From contig CAYJRA010000017.1 in NCBI GenBank assembly GCA_964372465.1, positions 1 through 18,425 on the forward strand: DNA of 18,425 nucleotides, read 5' to 3'. A model generated the notes under the pieces. That model did not search any database and had not been told where the DNA came from. It saw nothing but the letters and a program-made list of their open reading frames with translations. Positions 13,566 to 18,425 of the stretch are shown here, one piece after another. The position numbers and the translations under genes are program-made. This stretch comes from JAGVVZ01 sp964372465. GTDB lineage: Archaea > Aenigmatarchaeota > Aenigmatarchaeia > CG10238-14. Position 1 is the first letter of the stretch. Every line of letters begins with the position of its first letter.

Positions 13566-15721
13566 AAGGAGTCATTCAAAAACTGACCAACGCAAATATT
13601 AAGACTCCGTTTAAAAATAAAAAAGAGACAGGCGGCTTCAAGATCGCTGTATCGTCAGGTCTTTATTATGTTGCACGGGCTGATGAGATCAATACACTTG
13701 TCAAGAAGACGGGATATGCCTTGACGAGAGGTGCCGGAGCAGTAGAAATAGCGGCAGATATTCCCCACGAAATAAATTTCTCTGAAGGAAAAGATGTAAG
13801 ATACATCTCTGAAAAGATGGATGTGGATATGCTTTTGCACGGTGATCTGCAGGCGCCCTTTGAAATGCCGGACAGGACTGAGTGGCTCATAACGCAGAAC
13901 AAACTGGAGAAATGCATAAAATCTGGAATATATGGCGGCTGCAAATATGTAAACTTTCATTCTTGTTTAAGAGAATGGCTCGAGCTTTTCACATATGCCG
14001 GTCAGAGACTGGAAATCGTAATGTGCGACCACAGGGGATTTTCTATTGGCAGAAGAATATTCAAGGATGAAGATGGAGGAGTAAGACAAAACGGACAAAG
14101 ATTAAGGGAATGGTTTTGCATTGAGCCGAACATATATAATAAGAACGATTTTGCCATAAAATGGGCACAGGCAATTTTGGATCCGAGAGAATACGATGCT
14201 CTGCAACGAGAGATTGAAGTAACAACAATGAACAGACTTTTGGATCAATTGGTTGATAGGGCAAACGAAAATCAACTTCGAAGATTAATTGGATATTTCG
14301 GAGATCAAATTAGGGATGAACTTGAAATAAGAGGAATTTTTCCGAACAATCCGAATTTTCAAAATGAAATTCAACAAATTTTTAATCGCCTATTAGAAGA
14401 TAGAGAAGAAGTTAAGCGTAGGCTGCGCAATACTTCTCGTGTTGCGAAACAACAGATTTTTGATTCCAACATCCATCCGGATTTCACTTTTAACACTTTA
14501 TCAAGGGGCATCCAACAAGAATATAGAAGTGAAGTCAGAAGATTGGTCGGGAATGCTTTAGAGAATGGAAGAGAATGGTATCTTGAAGAGAGAGTTGGCA
14601 GCTTGGAAGACGCTTACCTTATTATGGCTCATTATTTATTTTTTAACCAAGATCCGCTTTGGATCACATCGACAAGATTATATGAAGATGTTATGGCAAA
14701 TTTTGGGTATGATATTAATAATCCACCGCTTGATTTGAGAGAGGATAGGATCACAAGACCGGATGGTAGTGAAGCCGTTATTTTTTCTTCGTGGCTTGAC
14801 AGAGCATTGAAAAGAGTAAAGGATACGCCTGATGAGTGGTCTTTAAAATTCAAGGAGTTTTATTATGGTGTTGTTGCCGCGAAATATCTTCAGGGCCACG
14901 TGTTTCAAGTGGCACAATGGATGGCTGATCAGCAAAATGGACTAAGGAAGATAATATCAAGAGAGATAGAATCAGTCGGCCACAAAGACAAAGAAAAGGA
15001 AAAAAAGAAATTGTTTGAGATACTGGAAAATTTTTTAATAACCTTTGAAGTTCCAGATGCTAGGAATCCGGAATTTGGTGGAAGGTATATGCTTTGGAGG
15101 CCCAAGCAGATTCTGGCGGCGGTTATGCATATAAGACAAGAATTGGAAAAAATAAAAAACTCTTATCATGACAAGATTTTCATGATTATTGATTGGGAGC
15201 ATGTTGCTACACAAGGAGTGGATCCGTATGATGAAGCTACAGACCTGATAAAATCAACGAATAAATTGAACATAGAAGTTGGCGATTACATCATCGGCAT
15301 ACACGCAAACTATCCAAGTCCGTTGCAGCCGCATAAGCCAATTGATATAGCAGACAGGATAGTCATATATGAATTGTTGTGGAAACTGAGGCAGGGCGGA
15401 TTGGGGAAGAAGCATGTGGTTTATCTGCTTTTCGAGAGAGGTGGAGGGGATGATCCGTTCAGGGGAAGTGTGATTGCGTTAAGGACGATTGCTGAACAGC
15501 TACTCAAAGACACAGAGCCGGATAAGTTGCCAGAGACTTTCTTTGCAATTTCCGAAGGCACGAGAGACTGGGCAAGGCAAAGAGTCCACATATTCCAGCA
15601 TGCTTTTGAGCCATTGAAAGGGCAGTTAAAATCGCCTGAAGAAGAGCACACATTGCTAAGCAGCGCTGCGTTGAAAGCAGGCAAAAGACCAGAAGAGTGG
15701 TTGAAAGAGGAGTTGAGGTAA
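13556..15721 (+). CDS. Endonuclease IV/xylose-isomerase-like TIM barrel split by a long insert
   Basis: 721 residues; GTG start with GAGGTGA 4 nt upstream, overlapping the previous gene by 10 nt. Residues about 27-165 read as the first half of an AP-endonuclease-2/sugar-isomerase barrel: GAVEIAAD with Glu64, LLHGDL with His95, and YVNFHS with His135. Residues about 540-665 read as the second half: IIDWEH (Asp546, His549, like the DxxH of endonuclease IV), GIHANYP (His583), QPHKPI (His593) and LFERGGG (Glu627). These are the spacing and order of the metal ligands of endonuclease IV. About 370 mostly helical residues are inserted between the halves. It is probably a metal-dependent enzyme on a nucleic acid, nucleotide or sugar; which one is unknown. 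The ligand assignment is by eye. Confidence 0.72.
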   Translation: MDLKGVIQKLTNANIKTPFKNKKETGGFKIAVSSGLYYVARADEINTLVKKTGYALTRGAGAVEIAADIPHEINFSEGKDVRYISEKMDVDMLLHGDLQAPFEMPDRTEWLITQNKLEKCIKSGIYGGCKYVNFHSCLREWLELFTYAGQRLEIVMCDHRGFSIGRRIFKDEDGGVRQNGQRLREWFCIEPNIYNKNDFAIKWAQAILDPREYDALQREIEVTTMNRLLDQLVDRANENQLRRLIGYFGDQIRDELEIRGIFPNNPNFQNEIQQIFNRLLEDREEVKRRLRNTSRVAKQQIFDSNIHPDFTFNTLSRGIQQEYRSEVRRLVGNALENGREWYLEERVGSLEDAYLIMAHYLFFNQDPLWITSTRLYEDVMANFGYDINNPPLDLREDRITRPDGSEAVIFSSWLDRALKRVKDTPDEWSLKFKEFYYGVVAAKYLQGHVFQVAQWMADQQNGLRKIISREIESVGHKDKEKEKKKLFEILENFLITFEVPDARNPEFGGRYMLWRPKQILAAVMHIRQELEKIKNSYHDKIFMIIDWEHVATQGVDPYDEATDLIKSTNKLNIEVGDYIIGIHANYPSPLQPHKPIDIADRIVIYELLWKLRQGGLGKKHVVYLLFERGGGDDPFRGSVIALRTIAEQLLKDTEPDKLPETFFAISEGTRDWARQRVHIFQHAFEPLKGQLKSPEEEHTLLSSAALKAGKRPEEWLKEELR

Positions 15722-15768
15722 GTTTTTATTGATCAAAATTCAAGTTTGTATTAAGAGTGGAAGTCACA

Positions 15769-15788
15769 TAACTACAAAATAGTAGTTA
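15769..15788 (+). promoter_or_regulatory. Inverted repeat beside the TATA box of the NTase-HEPN operon
   Basis: TAACTAC (15769-15775) and GTAGTTA (15782-15788) are perfect 7-bp arms around a 6-nt centre. The repeat ends two bases before the TATA box, over the site for TFB, so a protein bound there would repress. It may be an operator for self-regulation, as in toxin-antitoxin operons. Confidence 0.5.
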
Positions 15789-15790
15789 AT

Positions 15791-15801
15791 TTTATATATA
15801 A
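15791..15801 (+). promoter_or_regulatory. TATA box of the NTase-HEPN operon
   Basis: TTTATATATAA, the best TATA match in the window, is centred about 25 nt before the ATG at 15820. Transcription would start at or near the ATG (leaderless). An AGGAGAA lies at 15803-15809 but is far from the ATG and would be outside the transcript if it is leaderless. Confidence 0.6.
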
Positions 15802-15819
15802 ACAGGAGAATGTATAAGC

Positions 15820-16728
15820 ATGACTATTGATGAGTTGGCAAAGGAGCTTGAAAAACCCTTCATAGTTCAGAAAGGTGAGATAGAGCTGTCACCAGCATTA
15901 CAATCTCCTGCTTCAACATCTTCTTCACCAGATTGGAGTGAGGAAATAAAGAAAAAGGATTTTTATCACAAAGTCATTGAATTCACCAACAGGATAAAGA
16001 CGGCATACGGAGATATGGTCAAGTCAGTTCTGATATTCGGATCGGCTGCCAGGGGGGATATGAAAGATACTTCTGATATTGACTTATGGGTTGTTCTTGA
16101 TGACACGGCAACGAAAAGCTCTGAAGACATTAACAGAGTCAGAATACAGCTGCAGATGATTACCGCGGAAATGAAAGGCTTGCATGTGCAGATGACGCCA
16201 TTGACGGAATTCTGGGGATGGATGAAAAGAGGATCACCCGAGCTCTTCAATTTCCTTAGGGTAGGACTAGTCATATATGACACAGGCTTCGTTAAACCTG
16301 TACAGAGAATGCTGAAATCCGGACTGCTTCCACCGAGCGACGAGTCGATTGGATTAAAGGCAAGATCTGGTGAAGCTATAATCAAGAGAGTGGAGTTAGG
16401 AATGAAGACAATGGTGTTTGACTTGAGATATGCTGCTACGGATGCCTGTCAGGCAGTAATAATGCATTTTTACAAGGAAGCGCCAGATCAGAAGAACATG
16501 TCTGACTGGCTTGAGAAGCTTGTCAAGGATCATAATTTGGAGAAGGAATGTGTTGATAAATTCAAGGAACTGAATGCTTTGTGGAAAGAAATGGACCATG
16601 AGCGGATCAAGATCGTGGAGCCGCAGCATCTTGACAAGGCAATGAAGTTAGCAAAGGAAATTATTGAGAGGATGAAGAAATTCCTGCCCGACGAACTGAA
16701 GGAATATGATTATGGGTTGCTGATGTAA
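15820..16728 (+). CDS. NTase-HEPN fusion protein with altered HEPN active site
   Basis: 302 residues. After a Ser/Pro-rich N-terminus (about 1-45) comes a minimal nucleotidyltransferase domain: IFGSAARGD (Gly74-Ser75) and TSDIDLWVV with Asp86 and Asp88. The C-terminal half (about 175-300) is an all-helical HEPN-like domain. Its alignment with the next gene puts WKEMDH (Trp255 to His260) where that gene has RKKIEH, so the Arg of the HEPN RX4H ribonuclease motif is lost and the domain is probably not a nuclease. In MNT-HEPN systems the NTase modifies and neutralises a HEPN toxin; here both domains are fused. It is followed with no spacing (TAA-ATG) by a paralogue, and preceded by a TATA box and inverted repeat. 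Confidence 0.8.
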   Translation: MTIDELAKELEKPFIVQKGEIELSPALQSPASTSSSPDWSEEIKKKDFYHKVIEFTNRIKTAYGDMVKSVLIFGSAARGDMKDTSDIDLWVVLDDTATKSSEDINRVRIQLQMITAEMKGLHVQMTPLTEFWGWMKRGSPELFNFLRVGLVIYDTGFVKPVQRMLKSGLLPPSDESIGLKARSGEAIIKRVELGMKTMVFDLRYAATDACQAVIMHFYKEAPDQKNMSDWLEKLVKDHNLEKECVDKFKELNALWKEMDHERIKIVEPQHLDKAMKLAKEIIERMKKFLPDELKEYDYGLLM

Positions 16729-17853
16729 ATGATAAAAAAGCCGGATGAAAAAAAGGATGATCTCGTCATTATTGATGAAAAGGATATAATGCCGAGCGTT
16801 GAAAAGCTGAAGAAGCAGATTATTGACAAATACAAAGAGAGAGTGAAATGCGTGGTGATCATGGGATCGGTCGCGCGAGGAGAATTTCAGAAGAAGTCTG
16901 ACGTGGATTTGTTCGTGGTCATAGATGATACAGAACAGCCGATAGAGTTTGAAGAGAAGACGAAGATAGATAATGATATTGTCAAAATGGCGCAGGATAT
17001 TTCCTTAGCAATATCCGTCCAGCCACTTTATACATTGACGGAGTTCATGGATTTTGCCAGAGTTGCTCATCCGATCATTTACAATTTCATAAAGGAAGGA
17101 AAGGCAATATATGATACTGGATTTTTCACGCCTTTCAAACGGCTGCTTGAAATGGGAAAGATTCCAGCTACTAGAGAGGCGGTGGAAAGCTACATGGACG
17201 GCGCTCCGAAAAAGATAATGCGGGCTAAGACTGTGAAGCTGTTGATGCTCGCTGAGGATTGCTATTATGCCATATTGAATACGGCCCAAGCCGTTTTGAT
17301 GTTCATGGGATTAGAACCGCCCGTTCCTAATAAGGCGTATGATGAAGTGATGAAATATCTTGTCGAACCCGGTCTCTTGGAACAGAAGTATGCGGACTGG
17401 CTAAGGGAGATAATTGATGTAAGAAAAAAGATAGAGCATAAGGAACTGATGGATGCCACAGGCGCGTTTGTTGATGAGTGGATAGATAAGTCAGACGAGT
17501 TCATCAACAAAATGTATGACCTCCTTTCCATTCTTGAATCTAGGAAGAAAGAGAAAGTTTTGGAGAGAACGCATGAAGTGATGCACAAGGCTGTTGCTGC
17601 TGCGCTGGGAAGCCTGAAGAGAATGCCGGAAGATGAGAAGAAAATGGGAGATGCCTTTAAGAGAGAGATAGTTGACAAGAACATAATTGACGGCTATTAC
17701 TGGGATGTCTGGCAGAAAATAGAAGTCATGAGAGGGCTGGCTGAAAAGCATAAGGCGGAAAAGCTTGATGAAAAAGAAGTTTACAGAATGAGAGAATATG
17801 TCAGAAACCTCATCCGCGATTTATCCAAAGTTATCAAGGAAGATAAGAAATAA
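16729..17853 (+). CDS. NTase-HEPN fusion protein with intact RX4H and an extra helical C-terminal domain
   Basis: 374 residues, abutting the previous stop codon. NTase core: VVIMGSVARGE (Gly46-Ser47) and KSDVDLFVV with Asp58 and Asp60. The HEPN-like middle (about 170-270) has RKKIEH (Arg232 to His237), the RX4H motif of metal-independent HEPN ribonucleases. The last 100 residues are absent in the paralogue; they include a helix VWQKIEVMRGLAEKH with Arg335 and His341 spaced five residues apart, which may be a second diverged HEPN unit. The two proteins share about 30% or more over the common part by eye, including a TLTEF/PLTEF segment and YDTGF. A hetero-pair in which one copy is active and one regulatory is a fair inference. 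Confidence 0.82.
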   Translation: MIKKPDEKKDDLVIIDEKDIMPSVEKLKKQIIDKYKERVKCVVIMGSVARGEFQKKSDVDLFVVIDDTEQPIEFEEKTKIDNDIVKMAQDISLAISVQPLYTLTEFMDFARVAHPIIYNFIKEGKAIYDTGFFTPFKRLLEMGKIPATREAVESYMDGAPKKIMRAKTVKLLMLAEDCYYAILNTAQAVLMFMGLEPPVPNKAYDEVMKYLVEPGLLEQKYADWLREIIDVRKKIEHKELMDATGAFVDEWIDKSDEFINKMYDLLSILESRKKEKVLERTHEVMHKAVAAALGSLKRMPEDEKKMGDAFKREIVDKNIIDGYYWDVWQKIEVMRGLAEKHKAEKLDEKEVYRMREYVRNLIRDLSKVIKEDKK

Positions 17854-17865
17854 ATCATTTTAAAA

Positions 17866-18425
17866 TTAAACACGGACTGGAATTGGGTTAAATGTTTGAA
17901 AATTTGGTATTCCAGTAGCCACAAGGGTCCGCTTTCTTTTTGGTTTTTTTGGTGGAGATTTAAAATTAGATCTTTTCATATAATCGGCACTATAATACGC
18001 AAGATTTCCGAAACCATATGCTAGAGTAGTTAAACCCTGACTGAGTAAATCGTTATTAGATGTATGTATTCCTTGCAATATATAAAATATGCCAGCTGGT
18101 ATCAATACTACTCCAGAAGAATAAAATGCTAAATTATATGCCTTGCCAAATCTATCCAAAGAAAGTTCTCTAAATTTATCTGCATCTGAGTTCGTTTGTG
18201 GTATTAATAAATGAATAAAAGAAAGAAGTGTTTGGCTCGCTGAAACATATTTCCAAAATGATTGTATATTCATAGAAGAATAAGCGAATAAAGCGGTGCT
18301 TAATCCGTATAAACTCTTAGTTAAATCACCTACACTTCTATAAGTTTTATTTTGCCAAAGTTCTCCTACCTTTCCATAAAAGGATACAAGAGCGGCATCT
18401 ACTCTATCACCCAAAAAATCGCTTT
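17866..18425 (-). CDS. Membrane protein with internal repeat, 5' end outside the window
   Basis: The frame is open to the right edge; the TTG at 18414 is not a convincing start, so the N-terminus is missing. The readable part (over 185 residues) has several moderately hydrophobic, aromatic-rich helices. Two similar segments, YGLSTALFAYSSMN and YGFGNLAYYSADYM, suggest an internal duplication. The C-terminal tail after about residue 150 is basic (PPKKPKRKR) and should be cytoplasmic. The stop lies 12 bp from the stop of the convergent NTase-HEPN gene. The DNA is more AT-rich than the preceding operon. I do not recognise the family. Confidence 0.65.
   Translation of the reverse strand, partial: SDFLGDRVDAALVSFYGKVGELWQNKTYRSVGDLTKSLYGLSTALFAYSSMNIQSFWKYVSASQTLLSFIHLLIPQTNSDADKFRELSLDRFGKAYNLAFYSSGVVLIPAGIFYILQGIHTSNNDLLSQGLTTLAYGFGNLAYYSADYMKRSNFKSPPKKPKRKRTLVATGIPNFQTFNPIPVRV

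Overview
The window looks like a piece of an AT-rich archaeal genome, most likely a small-genome DPANN-type lineage (Woesearchaeota/Pacearchaeota-like); that placement is an inference. The support is: TATA-like boxes centred about 25-30 nt upstream of several start codons (leaderless or near-leaderless transcripts), GGTGAT-type Shine-Dalgarno (SD) sites at operon-internal genes, an archaeal-style A24 prepilin peptidase, two proteins ending in LPEF + membrane helix + basic residues (archaeosortase-substrate-like), and an AbrB/PIN toxin-antitoxin pair. I see no rRNA, tRNA, CRISPR array, transposase or phage structural gene.

Layout. (A) 1-2502: cell-surface genes on the plus strand. A lipoprotein with Pro/Thr-rich linkers is cut by a 100-N assembly gap. 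The piece after the gap (1307-1690) is readable as a degenerate M23 (LytM-like) peptidase domain, so the two pieces are probably one gene. A secreted protein with GSTTT repeats and a C8 tract follows. (B) 2586-5118, minus strand: an A24 prepilin/preflagellin-type peptidase and a three-helix membrane protein of unknown function. (C) 5163-9111, plus strand: a run of exported or membrane-anchored proteins (Ig-like, Cys-rich with a CGDG..GEQCD motif, CARDB-like, monothiol thioredoxin-like, two tandem LPEF proteins), interrupted by a nucleotidyltransferase (NTase) plus 55-residue partner pair. (D) 9173-9746: VapB/VapC-type pair. (E) 9779-11175, minus strand: a small coiled-coil protein and two tandem paralogues of an unnamed family. 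(F) 11215-15721, plus strand: two tiny membrane proteins, then a translationally coupled pair: a 650-residue unknown protein and a 721-residue protein that looks like an endonuclease IV/xylose-isomerase-type TIM barrel split by an insert of about 370 residues. (G) 15820-17853: two tandem NTase-HEPN fusion proteins with a TATA box and an inverted repeat upstream. (H) 17866 to the right edge: a partial membrane protein on the minus strand.

The best candidate for an undescribed system is the block 11613-17853: a coupled pair (unknown protein plus insert-split metal-dependent TIM barrel) followed by two NTase-HEPN proteins, one keeping the HEPN RX4H motif and one having lost its Arg. The tandem paralogues at 10123-11175 may belong to the same neighbourhood. 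The NTase and HEPN folds and the endonuclease-IV-like ligand set suggest nucleic-acid or nucleotide chemistry, perhaps a conflict or RNA-modification system, but the function is not shown by the sequence.

Two start mechanisms appear to coexist. Genes directly behind TATA boxes (267, 3986, 10084, 15820) have almost no leader, whereas downstream genes (6252, 7169, 13556), and the promoter-proximal TTG gene at 9173, carry GGTGA(T) motifs 4-7 nt before the start.
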